A stretch of 64,000 bases of DNA from Dehalococcoidia bacterium. Lineage in GTDB: Bacteria > Chloroflexota > Dehalococcoidia > Tepidiformales > Tepidiformaceae. The position numbers and the translations under genes were made by a program. This document shows, in pieces, positions 32,207 to 41,162 of the stretch (position 1 is its first letter; each line of letters opens with the position of its first letter). The notes under the pieces are model-generated. The model had not been told where the DNA came from. It made no database searches and saw nothing but the letters and a program-made list of their open reading frames with translations. Where the stretch lies: the NCBI GenBank assembly GCA_020847985.1, contig JADLBC010000044.1:1-64000 (forward strand), given 5' to 3'.

Positions 32207-32608
32207 CTAGCCCTCCTGCAGGATCTCCAGGGTGTAGCCGTCCGGGTCCTTGCACATGGCGATGGTGGCGTTCGAAACCGCGCTCTTCGCCGGTTCGCGC
32301 GTGACCGCGCAGCCATCGGCGCGGATGCGTTCGGTGAAGGCGCGCGTGTCCTCGACCTGGAGCACAAGCTTCACGCCGTTGGCGCGCGGGGTGTGGTCGG
32401 CGTCATCGAGCCAGCGCATGAGCACGATCCGCGACCCGCGTTCGAACCCCTGCGCGGCATACCCCACGATCACTTCCCGGAGGTAGGGCAGTTCGATGAC
32501 GCGCAACTGCTGCATGCCGATGACGCGCGTGTAGAAGTCCACCGAGCGGTCCAGGTCGCGGACGCTGATGCCGACGGTGCGAAGGATGGTGGTATCGGGG
32601 ACGGGCAT
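32207..32608 (-). CDS. VOC-superfamily (glyoxalase-like) protein
   Basis: A 133-residue protein of the vicinal-oxygen-chelate fold: two beta-alpha-beta-beta-beta halves starting RTVGISVRDLDRSVDFYTRV and NGVKLVLQVEDTRAF. The end IAMCKDPDGYTLEILQ carries the metal-binding Glu typical of glyoxalase I-like enzymes. The first-half position usually filled by His is V-G-I here, so the metal site may be incomplete. It may be a glyoxalase, dioxygenase-like or resistance-type protein; the substrate is unknown. The ATG chosen gives the usual family length. Confidence 0.88.
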   Translation of the reverse strand: MPVPDTTILRTVGISVRDLDRSVDFYTRVIGMQQLRVIELPYLREVIVGYAAQGFERGSRIVLMRWLDDADHTPRANGVKLVLQVEDTRAFTERIRADGCAVTREPAKSAVSNATIAMCKDPDGYTLEILQEG

Positions 32609-32899
32609 GGTGCTCCTCGGGCGCTCATGGCGGCGCGGGCGCAATCCTACGCGAGGTGGCGGCGTGTGGCTGATCAAGTCCCGGGTTAGCAGCGCGCGGA
32701 TGGCTCTGGCATGGCTCCGCAGCACCTCATGCGCGGCGCTCGCGCCGCCGCCACGCGCGCTAGAAGAACCGTCAAAGGCGGGAAGGGAGCCGGAAAGATG
32801 CCTTCCCGCGGCGGACCGGGCCCGCACTATGGGTCATCAGCGCGCACTTCAACCCCGGGATCACCACGACGACCGGTCTCAGCGAAAGGGACCGGATAC

Positions 32900-34249
32900 A
32901 TGCAATCAAAGAGTCACGCCGCGCGTTTGCGGCTTGTATTGGCGGCGCCTGCCGCGGTGGGCGCCGTGCTCATCGCCTCGGCCGTCCAGGCCCAGTCCCC
33001 CACCGGCACCTCCCCCACGGGGACCACGACCATGGGGACGCCCGCCGCGGGCGGCACCAGCGCCGCCGGCGATGCCTTCAGCGGACGCTTCGTGGCCGCG
33101 AATGGCTCCGGCGTCTCCGGCACGGCCGCGCTCGCACTCTCCGGCGGCAACCTCACCATCGATGTCAACGCCTCGGGGCTCGACCCCGAATCGCGGCACG
33201 AGATGCACATCCATCTCGGCCCCACCTGCCCGGGCGAACCGGCCGGCGGCCCCGGCGCCACCAGTCCCGGCTCCAGCGCGACCGCCACGGGCACCACCGC
33301 CACGGGCACCGCGGCCCCGGGCTCCAGCACGAACACGGCCGATACCAACGGCGACGGCTTCCTCGATAGCGCCGAGGCGCTGAAGGCCGGCGGCAACGTC
33401 CTCCTCCCGCTCGATGACGACCCCTCGAACCAGGACGAGGACACCTTCCCGCGCAGCGACAGCAGCGGGCGCATCACCTATCACGAAACGGTCGCGCTCG
33501 ACGACCTGCTGACGGCGATCGCCGGCACGGACGACGACCTGACCGATAACGTCGGCACGATCAGCGGCGGCAACGCCGACTGGGCCTCATACGTGGTCGA
33601 AATCCACGGCGTCGCGGACACCATGACGCTCCCGGACACCGTCGCGAAGGAGCCGGGCAAGTCCGCGCACGAGAGCCTGCCCGTCGCCTGCGCGAACCTC
33701 GAAGCGGGCAGCGGCGCCGCCACCGGCACCCCGGCGACCAGCGCGACAGGCAGCCCGGTCGCGAACGCCACGGCGGATGGTGGCAGCGGTTCGAGCACCT
33801 TCGGCAACGGCTCCACGGGCGGCACCCCGGTGAGCGGCGCGACCAGCAGCCCGGTCGCGAACGCCACGGCGGATGGCGGCAGCGGCTCCAGCGCCTTCGG
33901 CAACGGTTCCACGGGCGGCACCGCCGGCGCCGGCACGAGCACCGCGAACAGCGCCGCGACGCCGAGCGGCACCAGCGCACCCAATAGCGCCGCCACCGCC
34001 ACGGCGACCAGCACCCCGGCGGCGTCCTCGCCCGCGGCCGGCAGCACGAGCGGCGCGCAGTCCGCGGCCAGCGCCACGCCTTCGAGCACGAACGCCGCAG
34101 GCGCGGCAGGTTCGGGCGGCAACCCGGCGGCCCCGGATTCGGGCACGGGCCTCGCCTCGGCGGAGGGCACGAACCCGCTCATCGCGCTCGGGGCGGCGTT
34201 CATGGCCGCGAGCCTTGGCCTCCTCGGCCTCTCGTATCGCCGCCGGTAG
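32900..34249 (+). CDS. CHRD-like surface protein with EF-hand loop and C-terminal anchor
   Basis: A 449-residue exported protein. After a signal peptide (to about residue 31, VQAQ) a CHRD-like beta domain starts FSGRFVAANGSGVSG with GLDPESRHEMHIHLG. It is interrupted by a Thr/Ala/Gly linker and a calcium-binding EF-hand-like loop (DTNGDGFLDSAEA), then resumes (DDLLTAIAG ... VVEIHGV). Two copies of ATADGGSGSS lie in a long low-complexity stalk. The end PDSGTG, a hydrophobic helix and YRRR resembles an LPXTG-type sorting tail, although the motif is degenerate. Probably displayed on the cell surface. Confidence 0.8.
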   Translation: MQSKSHAARLRLVLAAPAAVGAVLIASAVQAQSPTGTSPTGTTTMGTPAAGGTSAAGDAFSGRFVAANGSGVSGTAALALSGGNLTIDVNASGLDPESRHEMHIHLGPTCPGEPAGGPGATSPGSSATATGTTATGTAAPGSSTNTADTNGDGFLDSAEALKAGGNVLLPLDDDPSNQDEDTFPRSDSSGRITYHETVALDDLLTAIAGTDDDLTDNVGTISGGNADWASYVVEIHGVADTMTLPDTVAKEPGKSAHESLPVACANLEAGSGAATGTPATSATGSPVANATADGGSGSSTFGNGSTGGTPVSGATSSPVANATADGGSGSSAFGNGSTGGTAGAGTSTANSAATPSGTSAPNSAATATATSTPAASSPAAGSTSGAQSAASATPSSTNAAGAAGSGGNPAAPDSGTGLASAEGTNPLIALGAAFMAASLGLLGLSYRRR

Positions 34250-34273
34250 GGACATACATCTCCGGCGCACCCC

Positions 34274-34310
34274 ACCCGGAAGGGCCGGCAGCCAGCCGGC
34301 CCTTCCGGGT
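34274..34310 (+). terminator. Strong terminator-like hairpin
   Basis: A perfect 16-bp stem ACCCGGAAGGGCCGGC with its complement and a 5-base loop, 25 bases after the surface-protein stop. No long T-run follows. Confidence 0.6.
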
Positions 34311-34383
34311 GTCCCGCCCATGCCGGGGCGACAGCCGCGCCTTCCTTCCCCTATTCGCCTTCCTTTCCGTAGGATGCGCGGCC

Positions 34384-35658
34384 ATGAGCAGTGAGGCCGA
34401 GGCTCTCCCCGTCCAGGCGTCCCCCGGGGCGCTCGGCGCCACGCACGAATCGCGCAACCCCTTCCGCGTGCCCGGCTACGTCTTCTGGCTGGTGGCCTCC
34501 GTGCTCGCGGGGACCGGCGTCGGCATCCAGGCGGTGACCGTCCCCCTCTTCGTCCGCGACCGCGTCTCCGAGGACCATCGCGCGCTCGCCATCGCCGCCG
34601 TGCTGGTCTGCCAGAACGCGCCGGCGGCGATTTTCGCCCTCGTCGGTGGCGTCGTCGCCGACCGCGTCGAACGGCGGCGCATCCTCATCCGCACGTACGC
34701 CGTGGCGGCGCTGGTCTCGGTCGGCTACGTGCTGCTTTCGAGCAGCGAAACGCGCTGGATCTGGCCCGCCTTCCTGCTGAGCGCGATTGTCGGCTCGGCC
34801 GGCGCGTTCACGAACCCGGCGCGCCAGAGCATGGTCCCCCAGATCGTCTCCCGCGCGATGATCCAGAACGCCGCCATCTTCGGAACGATGGCATTCATGG
34901 CGACGCTCCAGTTCGCGGGCCCGGCGATCGGCGGCGTGCTCGTGGATGGGCCGGGGCTGTCGTTCGCCTTCGCCATGGAAGTCGCGCTACTCGCCGCCGC
35001 CGCGCTCCTCTTCTCCCGCATCGCCACCGACCGGCCGATACCCACGGGGCGCACCGTCTTCCGAGACCTTGCCGATGGCATCCGCTACATCCGCAGCCAG
35101 CGCACCATCCTCTCCATGATCGCCCTCGGCGCCCTCCCCGGGATGCTGCTCATGGGGCCGCTGACCGTAAACCTGCCGATCTTCGTGCCCGATGAGCTAC
35201 ACCGCGGCGACAAGTTCATCGGTCTGCTTTTCGGCTCCATGGGCCTGGGCATCGTGCTCGGATCGACGGTGCTCGCGAGCTACCGGTTCAACCGCCGCGG
35301 CGCGCTGGTGCTGCTCTCGATCGTGTTCGGCGGCGGCCTCATTGCGCTCTTCTCGATGAGCCCGTCCGTCTGGGTGGCGATGCCGGTCATGGTGCTCATG
35401 GGCGCGACGGGCCCCGCGATCTTCATCAACTTCGTCGTCGCGCTCATCCAGGAGAACACCGACCCGCGCATGATGGGCCGCGTCATGAGCGTGTACGGCC
35501 TCTCGTTCACGTCATCGTTGCCCATCGGGTACGGGCAGGCCGCGCTGACATCGACGCTCTTCGGGCCACGCGTTTCGCTGACGATCAGCGGGCTCGTCTG
35601 CCTTGCGATCGGTGTGGGCTGTTTCAGCCTGATGCGCGGGGTGCGGCGGCTGAGCTGA
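34384..35658 (+). CDS. MFS transporter (exporter-like)
   Basis: A 424-residue major facilitator protein with about 12 membrane segments. The loop 2-3 motif is GGVVADRVERRRILIR, TNPARQSMVPQIVSRAMIQ contains the R-Q-S motif seen in the MFS_3 group, and MMGRVMSVYG has the C-terminal half motif. It resembles the transporter at 10.2 kb in length and motifs, so the two are probably distant paralogues with an efflux role. The substrate is unknown. The start ATG follows GTAGGATGCGCGGCC. It is convergent with the next gene by three bases. Confidence 0.88.
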   Translation: MSSEAEALPVQASPGALGATHESRNPFRVPGYVFWLVASVLAGTGVGIQAVTVPLFVRDRVSEDHRALAIAAVLVCQNAPAAIFALVGGVVADRVERRRILIRTYAVAALVSVGYVLLSSSETRWIWPAFLLSAIVGSAGAFTNPARQSMVPQIVSRAMIQNAAIFGTMAFMATLQFAGPAIGGVLVDGPGLSFAFAMEVALLAAAALLFSRIATDRPIPTGRTVFRDLADGIRYIRSQRTILSMIALGALPGMLLMGPLTVNLPIFVPDELHRGDKFIGLLFGSMGLGIVLGSTVLASYRFNRRGALVLLSIVFGGGLIALFSMSPSVWVAMPVMVLMGATGPAIFINFVVALIQENTDPRMMGRVMSVYGLSFTSSLPIGYGQAALTSTLFGPRVSLTISGLVCLAIGVGCFSLMRGVRRLS

Positions 35659-35661
35659 GGC

Positions 35662-36174
35662 TCAGGGGGCGAACGGTTCGCGGGCGCGCCGAGCCGGCAA
35701 CGAAACCCTCGGCACGGGCAGCGCGCAAATCACGGTACGAACGCCACCGGTGGCCGGCTCGCCGCAGATGAGCATCGCCGCCGCGAGCAGCAGCGCCAGC
35801 CCCCCGGGCGGCATCGCGAGCCCGGAAATCGCGAGCCGCAGCGCCAGCACCGCGCACGCCGACGCCGCGAGGTAACCCCCGCTCCAGCCGTACAGCCGGT
35901 GGCGCGGATCCGCGATCGCGAGCACGGTACGCCAGGCGGCGGCGATGGCCACGCCCAGCACCAGCAGACGCACCGCCAGCAGCAAACCATGCCCCGCCGT
36001 CCCGAGTTCGAGCACCTGCAATCGGCCGGCGAAGCCCACCAGCCCGAGGCCCGTGAACTCCGTCGCCGCGAGCGGACCGGGGCCCGTGCCCCACGGCAGG
36101 AAGAAGGCGGCGAGTGCCAGCGGCCCGGCTAGCAGCCGTCCGGTGGTACGCCACGCCGCCTTCAGCGCGCTCAC
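35662..36174 (-). CDS. Membrane protein of unknown function
   Basis: A 170-residue protein with four or five predicted membrane segments (about 15-30, 60-80, 98-115 and 120-136). It opens MSALKAAWRTTGRLLAGPLA. No family is recognised. Its ATG overlaps the stop of the DUF3352 gene (ATGA, 4 bases), so the two are translationally coupled and probably act together at the membrane. Confidence 0.7.
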   Translation of the reverse strand: MSALKAAWRTTGRLLAGPLALAAFFLPWGTGPGPLAATEFTGLGLVGFAGRLQVLELGTAGHGLLLAVRLLVLGVAIAAAWRTVLAIADPRHRLYGWSGGYLAASACAVLALRLAISGLAMPPGGLALLLAAAMLICGEPATGGVRTVICALPVPRVSLPARRAREPFAP

Positions 36175-37730
36175 TTCGAAATCGTCACCAGGCCCGAAAC
36201 GCGTGCCACGCCGTTCACCTCTACCGCGTTATACATGAGCCCCTCAAGCGCCTGCGTCATCTCATCGAGCACCGGCGGCACGCCGCCCTCGGTCAGGCGC
36301 GTCAGCTCCGTCAGGTTGAAGAACGCGTAGGTCCCGAGCGTCTGGCCCGCCGTCGCGCGCTGGTAGATGCCGAGGTCCGTCAACGGGTTCTCCTTGCGGT
36401 CGACCGTCGCCTTCACGGCATCGAGCGCACCCACGAGCGCGTACCCGTTCGTGATCCCGAAAGCGAGCTTCTCGCGGTCCTCGCCGGTGATGACGGTCAG
36501 CTCCACGCCGCCAACGGTCTCCTTCGTGGGACGCCCCACGGCGGAGGCGTTGAAGACGCGGTCGAGGACGGATCGCGCCGCGGCCTCGTCGCTCACTTCA
36601 AACAGCAGGAGCCCGGTGGCGTCTTCCTGCCTGCCGCCGGGGAACCACGCGGCGATGGCCGCCTCGCCGTCCAGCAGCTCGATGATCTCCTCGATGCTCT
36701 TGAGCCCGACCTGGCGGCCGGCGTCGCGCAGCGCCTCGTCGAGGTCGCGATAGGTGCCCTCCTCGCGAATCGCCTTATCGATGTCCGCGCGCGACTTCGT
36801 CACCGCGTCGTTCCAGGTCTGCGCGAGGTTGTTCGTGGTCATGAAGACGGAGGCGTCCTGGGGCACGACCTTCGCGAATTTCGAGACGTGCGGCTGGAGC
36901 ATCGGCCCCGCCACGCCGCCGTTGCTGGTCGAAGCGGCCGCGTATTCGAAGCCGTCGGCCTTCGCGCTGGCGACCATCGCCATCGGCTTGAAAACGATGT
37001 CGCTCGTGCCCGATTGCTCCAGCGCCTGCTTGATCACCGGTTCGTTCAGCAGGAAATCGCCGGTCAGGTCCTCGGTGTTCAGGTAGATGAAGCTGAGGAA
37101 GTTCTTCGTCAGCTCATCGCGCAGATTCTGGAAATCGGCCGTGCTGGCGAGCGATTTCGTCTTGCCCTTGTGCACGTCGATGACGGCTTTCATGGTGTCT
37201 TCATCCGTGGTCACCACGAGATGGCCGTCGATGATGGCGAAGAGCAGCATGCCATCACTCATGGCATATTCCGTGCCCTGGTAGGTCGTCTTCTCGAAGT
37301 CGAGTCCCGACTGCTCGACGAACACCTTCGAGCACTTCTTCTCGTCCTTGCACTTGACGATGACGCCGCCCTGGAAGTCGAACATCTCGACATCGACCTG
37401 GCGCAGGAAGAAGGCCGCGTTGCCGCCGAGGAAGGGCGCGATCTCGTCGTCCCAGTCCATGCCGAACGCCTCGTCCTTGAGCGTCTGCCGCGGGTTTTCG
37501 GCGCCCAGCCGTTCGGCCAGGTTGAAGGTCGCCACCCACTGGTCCGAAGCCAGGTCGGTGTTGATCGCGACATAGAGGCCCGCATCGGCGGGGACGAGCC
37601 GCGCGGTGGTGAGGTTCACCTCGCCCGCCTTGCTCGAAGTCGTGAGGACGAAGACGGCGACCACGGCCGCCACCAGGGCGAGCACCGCGGTAATGCCGAT
37701 CCCGGCGGCGCGGCGAGGTAGAGCAGGCAT
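36171..37730 (-). CDS. DUF3352 domain protein
   Basis: A 519-residue protein with one N-terminal membrane anchor (about residues 11-31, GITAVLALVAAVVAVFVLTT) and a large extracytoplasmic domain of the DUF3352 type. Recognisable parts are ARLVPADAGLYVAINTDLAS, ERLGAENPRQTLKDEA, a central VPQDASVFMTTNNLAQTWND, and repeated VxGxE...V...GYA strands (ITGEDREKLAFGITNGYALV). The second half repeats the first in outline. The function of the family is unknown. The ATG lies four bases after GGAGG. Confidence 0.85.
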   Translation of the reverse strand: MPALPRRAAGIGITAVLALVAAVVAVFVLTTSSKAGEVNLTTARLVPADAGLYVAINTDLASDQWVATFNLAERLGAENPRQTLKDEAFGMDWDDEIAPFLGGNAAFFLRQVDVEMFDFQGGVIVKCKDEKKCSKVFVEQSGLDFEKTTYQGTEYAMSDGMLLFAIIDGHLVVTTDEDTMKAVIDVHKGKTKSLASTADFQNLRDELTKNFLSFIYLNTEDLTGDFLLNEPVIKQALEQSGTSDIVFKPMAMVASAKADGFEYAAASTSNGGVAGPMLQPHVSKFAKVVPQDASVFMTTNNLAQTWNDAVTKSRADIDKAIREEGTYRDLDEALRDAGRQVGLKSIEEIIELLDGEAAIAAWFPGGRQEDATGLLLFEVSDEAAARSVLDRVFNASAVGRPTKETVGGVELTVITGEDREKLAFGITNGYALVGALDAVKATVDRKENPLTDLGIYQRATAGQTLGTYAFFNLTELTRLTEGGVPPVLDEMTQALEGLMYNAVEVNGVARVSGLVTISK

Positions 37731-37866
37731 GGGTCCTCCAGCGGCGGGCGCGCTCCTGCACCCGCTCCCTGTTGTCACTATCGGCCGCTCCAGTTCCATC
37801 CGCGAGCGCGTTGTGTGAACGCGCCGACGCAGTTCGGAGTCCGCATGGTGTCGGCCGCCGCGCCCG

Positions 37867-39057
37867 CTACGTGAGCGCCGCCCGCGCGATCCCGGCGGTC
37901 GCCCCCGCGAGCACCAGCCACGCGCTGTTCGGGCTCCAGCGGATGAGCCAGGCCGCTGCCACCGCGAATAGCACCAGCGCGAAGCCGCCATCGAGTGCAT
38001 CGCGTGCGAGCTCGACCGTCACCAGCGCCATCAGCGCGACCGCCGCTGCATTCACGCCATCGAGGAAGGGCGCGGCCCAGGGCGTGCGCCGCAGCACCGG
38101 GATCCACCGGTTCGTGAGCGCCACGAAGGCGAACGAAGGCAGGAAGAGCCCCAGGGTCGCGAGCGCCGCGCCGCGGTAGCCATCGATCACGTAGCCCGCG
38201 AAGGTGGCGGAGGAGAACACCGGCCCCGGGGTGAACTGCCCCGCCGCGATCGTGTCCACCAGTTGTCCTTCGGTGAGCCAGCCGCGGTGCTGCACGAGGT
38301 CGGCGTTGAGGAAGCCGAAGAGCACATAGCCGCTCCCGTAGAGCACGCTGCCGATGCGCAGGAACACCCAGAACAGCTCCCATGGGGAGTAGCCGGCCGG
38401 CGCCGCGACCGCGAACAGGGGCAGCATCGCCTTCGCGGACGTGCGCCCGAACGCGGCCGCGGCCCGTCGCGCGAGGCTGGCGAAGGCGCCCGGCCAGCGC
38501 TGCAATCTCCCGCCGGCCCCCGCGCTCGCGGCGAGCGCGACGAGCCCCGCGCCCGGCACGAGCAGCGCCTGGTTCACGCCGGCGAGCGCCAGCAGCACGG
38601 CGATCAGCGCCACGGCCATCGTGATCGGCCCCTTGAAGGCGGCCGTCCGCAGCCCCCAGATCGCCTGCACGATGATGGCGAGGACGAAGGGCTGGATGCC
38701 CGCGAGCAGCGCCTCGGCGGCGGGCGTCGTGCCCCAGCGGACGTACGCCACCGCCAGCGCGAGCACGATCGTCACGGCCGGGAGGATGAACGCGGCGCCT
38801 CCCGCCCAGAGCCCCCATCGCCCGGCGCGCATGGCGCCCAGGTGCATGGTCATCTCCGTGGAGTTCGGGCCGGGGATGAGGTTCGTCGCGCCGAGAAGGT
38901 CCACGAAGGCGGCGTCATCGACCCAGCGGCGTTCGCGCACGAGTTCGCGCCGCATGATGGCGATGTGCGCGGCCGGCCCGCCGAAGGCGATGACGCCGAG
39001 GCGGAAGAAGTACCGCGAGACTTCACCCACCGTGCCGCGCGGCCCCTCGCTCGTCAT
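37867..39057 (-). CDS. chrA: Chromate transporter family protein (CHR)
   Basis: A 396-residue inner-membrane protein made of two homologous halves, as in long-chain CHR transporters. Half one has FFRLGVIAFGGPAAHIA and ATNLIPGPNSTEMTMHLGAM. Half two has VFLRIGSVLYGSGYVLFGFL and AGQFTPGPVFSSATFAGYVI. The two G-P-x-x-S/F signatures are intact. Characterised members export chromate; some relatives may carry other oxyanions. An in-frame ATG 54 bases upstream is less likely. The gene is divergent from the 2-hydroxyacid dehydrogenase. Confidence 0.92.
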   Translation of the reverse strand: MTSEGPRGTVGEVSRYFFRLGVIAFGGPAAHIAIMRRELVRERRWVDDAAFVDLLGATNLIPGPNSTEMTMHLGAMRAGRWGLWAGGAAFILPAVTIVLALAVAYVRWGTTPAAEALLAGIQPFVLAIIVQAIWGLRTAAFKGPITMAVALIAVLLALAGVNQALLVPGAGLVALAASAGAGGRLQRWPGAFASLARRAAAAFGRTSAKAMLPLFAVAAPAGYSPWELFWVFLRIGSVLYGSGYVLFGFLNADLVQHRGWLTEGQLVDTIAAGQFTPGPVFSSATFAGYVIDGYRGAALATLGLFLPSFAFVALTNRWIPVLRRTPWAAPFLDGVNAAAVALMALVTVELARDALDGGFALVLFAVAAAWLIRWSPNSAWLVLAGATAGIARAALT

Positions 39058-39143
39058 GGCCGGGGAGCGTAGCACAGCGGCCCGGCCCGGGATCGCGCCC
39101 TCCCCGTACAATGCCGCACTACCACCTTCCCCGGAGGCGGCCC

Positions 39144-40127
39144 ATGGCCGGGTTCCTTTGCACGCGCCACATCCTCGACCGGTACGGCGACGAAATTCGC
39201 GCCGCCGCGGCGGATACTGGCATCGCCCTCGACGTCATCCTCCTCCCCTCGGACCCGGCCGAGCGGCTCCCCGCCGAGACGCTGGCGGCGGTCGACCTCT
39301 CCTTCTTCAGCGGCGATGTCGTGCCCGACTACGGCCGTTCGTACTTCGCGGCCACGCAGGGTGCGCCCAATCTGAAGTGGATGCACACGATGAACGCCGG
39401 GCTCGATAACCCCGTGTTCGGGCGCCTGCTGGCGAAGGGCGTGACCATCACCACCTCCTCCGGGTCGACGGCGGTGCCGATCGCGCAGACGGCCATCGGC
39501 GGGCTGCTCATGCTTTCGCGGCCGTTCCTGGCCTGGGGCGAATCGCAGCGGCGGAGCGCCTGGGAGCCGCGCGAGGGCAAACCGCCCGCCGACCTCGCGA
39601 CGGAGACGCTCGTGGTGTTCGGGCTCGGCGCCATCGGCCGCGAAATCGCGCGGCTCGGGCGGGCGCTGGGCCTGCACGTCATCGGCGTGCGGCGCAGCCC
39701 CCGCGCCGAAGGCGACTCCGTGGACGAAATGGTCACACCCGCCGCGCTCGCGGAAGTGCTGCCGCGGGCGAACTGGCTTGCCCTCGCCTGCCCCCTCACC
39801 GAGAAGACGCGCGGCGTGATCGATGCGGCCGCGATCGCGGCACTGCCCGCGGGCGCGCGCATCCTCAACGTCGCCCGGGGCGAAGTGATCGACCAGGATG
39901 CGATGATCGCGGCCCTGCGCGCGGGCCACCTCGGCGGCGCCTACCTGGATGTCACCACGCCGGAGCCTTTGCCGCCCGATTCGCCGCTCTGGACGCTGCC
40001 GAACGTGATCATTTCGCCGCACAACAGCGCCGTCGCCGCGGGCAACGAACGCCGCCAGGTCGATATGTTCCTCGCGAACCTGCGCCGCTGGGGCCGGGGC
40101 GAACCGATGGTCAACGCCTCGAGCTGA
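39144..40127 (+). CDS. D-isomer-specific 2-hydroxyacid dehydrogenase
   Basis: A 327-residue NAD-dependent dehydrogenase. The NAD-binding domain has VVFGLGAIGREIARLGRALG and GVRRSP. The catalytic Arg is in NVARGEVIDQDAM, the acidic partner in DVTTPEPLPPDSPLW, and the catalytic His in SPHNSAVAAGN (His followed by Asn, where many members have S-P-H-x-A/G). Family members reduce glyoxylate, hydroxypyruvate or similar 2-keto acids. The first ATG of the frame is 33 bases upstream; the one before AGFLCTRHIL follows CCGGAGGCGGCCC and was chosen. Confidence 0.92.
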   Translation: MAGFLCTRHILDRYGDEIRAAAADTGIALDVILLPSDPAERLPAETLAAVDLSFFSGDVVPDYGRSYFAATQGAPNLKWMHTMNAGLDNPVFGRLLAKGVTITTSSGSTAVPIAQTAIGGLLMLSRPFLAWGESQRRSAWEPREGKPPADLATETLVVFGLGAIGREIARLGRALGLHVIGVRRSPRAEGDSVDEMVTPAALAEVLPRANWLALACPLTEKTRGVIDAAAIAALPAGARILNVARGEVIDQDAMIAALRAGHLGGAYLDVTTPEPLPPDSPLWTLPNVIISPHNSAVAAGNERRQVDMFLANLRRWGRGEPMVNASS

Positions 40128-40133
40128 GGCCGT

Positions 40134-41003
40134 TCAGCTCCCGAAGGTGTCGCAGGCCGAGGCTTTGCCCGTTTCGAACCCCTTCTTGAACCAGTTCACG
40201 CGGTCCTGCGATGAGCCGTGGGTCCACGTCTCGGGATTCACGCGCTGGCCTGCCTGCTTCTGCAGGCGGTCATCGCCGACGGCGGCGGCGGCGGCGAGCC
40301 CTTCCTCAAGGTCGCCCGATTCGAGGATGTCGCGCTGGTAGGTGGAGTGCGCCCACACGCCGGCGAGGCAGTCGGCCTGCAGCTCCAGCCGCACGGAAAG
40401 CTCGTTCGCGTCGTTGGGCTTCTTGCGCTGCGCGTTCGCCACGTCCGCGCTGATGCCGGTGAGCTTCTGCACGTGGTGGCCGACTTCGTGCGCGATCACG
40501 TACGCCTGGGCGAAGTCCCCGGGCGCGCCGAAGCGCTGCGAAAGCTCCCGGAAGAAGCCCAGGTCGATGTACACCTGCTGGTCGCCGGGGCAGTAGAACG
40601 GCCCCACGTCCGAGGTCGCGCCGCCGCAGGCCGTCGAGACCTGGCCATCGAAGAGCACGAGCTTCGCGCGCTGGTACTGGCTGCCGGTGGAGGCGAACTG
40701 CTCGGTCCAGAACTGCTGGATGTCATCGAGCACGAAGCTCACGAACTCGACCTGGTCGCGGTCCGGGTCCTGCTCGGCGGGGATGCCTTTGCCGCTGACC
40801 TGCGCGCCGGGGAGCTGGTCGAGCGGCATGTTGATGCCGAAGCCGCTGCCGCCGCTCTGCCCGAGCACGAAGTAGGCGATTGCCGCGAGGATGATGGCGG
40901 GAATGCTGAGCCCCCCGCCGATGGCCAGCGGCACCCCCGAACGGCCGCCGCCGCCACGCCGGTCAACTACATCGCCGCTTGTCCCACGCCGGATCACTTT
41001 CAT
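40134..41003 (-). CDS. Neutral zinc metallopeptidase (YpfJ type)
   Basis: A 289-residue protein with one N-terminal membrane helix (residues 25-47) and a Gly/Arg-rich cytoplasmic start. The periplasmic-side domain has LVLFDGQVSTACGGATSDVG, FYCPGDQQVYIDLGFF, the zinc motif HEVGHHVQ (172-179), and LSVRLELQADCLAGVWAHS with the third ligand Glu. This matches the putative neutral zinc metallopeptidase family of E. coli YpfJ, whose substrate is unknown to me. A 1,212-codon frame running on upstream is antisense to the acyltransferase fusion gene and was rejected. Confidence 0.93.
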   Translation of the reverse strand: MKVIRRGTSGDVVDRRGGGGRSGVPLAIGGGLSIPAIILAAIAYFVLGQSGGSGFGINMPLDQLPGAQVSGKGIPAEQDPDRDQVEFVSFVLDDIQQFWTEQFASTGSQYQRAKLVLFDGQVSTACGGATSDVGPFYCPGDQQVYIDLGFFRELSQRFGAPGDFAQAYVIAHEVGHHVQKLTGISADVANAQRKKPNDANELSVRLELQADCLAGVWAHSTYQRDILESGDLEEGLAAAAAVGDDRLQKQAGQRVNPETWTHGSSQDRVNWFKKGFETGKASACDTFGS

Positions 41004-41162
41004 GCGAGCAGCGTACGCCGTCGCCGGTAAATGCCATACAAGCCGGGCCGGGCCGCCGTTGCAGCACCGCGACGGCGGCGATGCGAAGACGCCGTTCAGG
41101 GTGGGGAAAAGCACAACCATTTGGACATAGCCGCAGTGGGTTCGCTGTGTAGAGTGGACCGC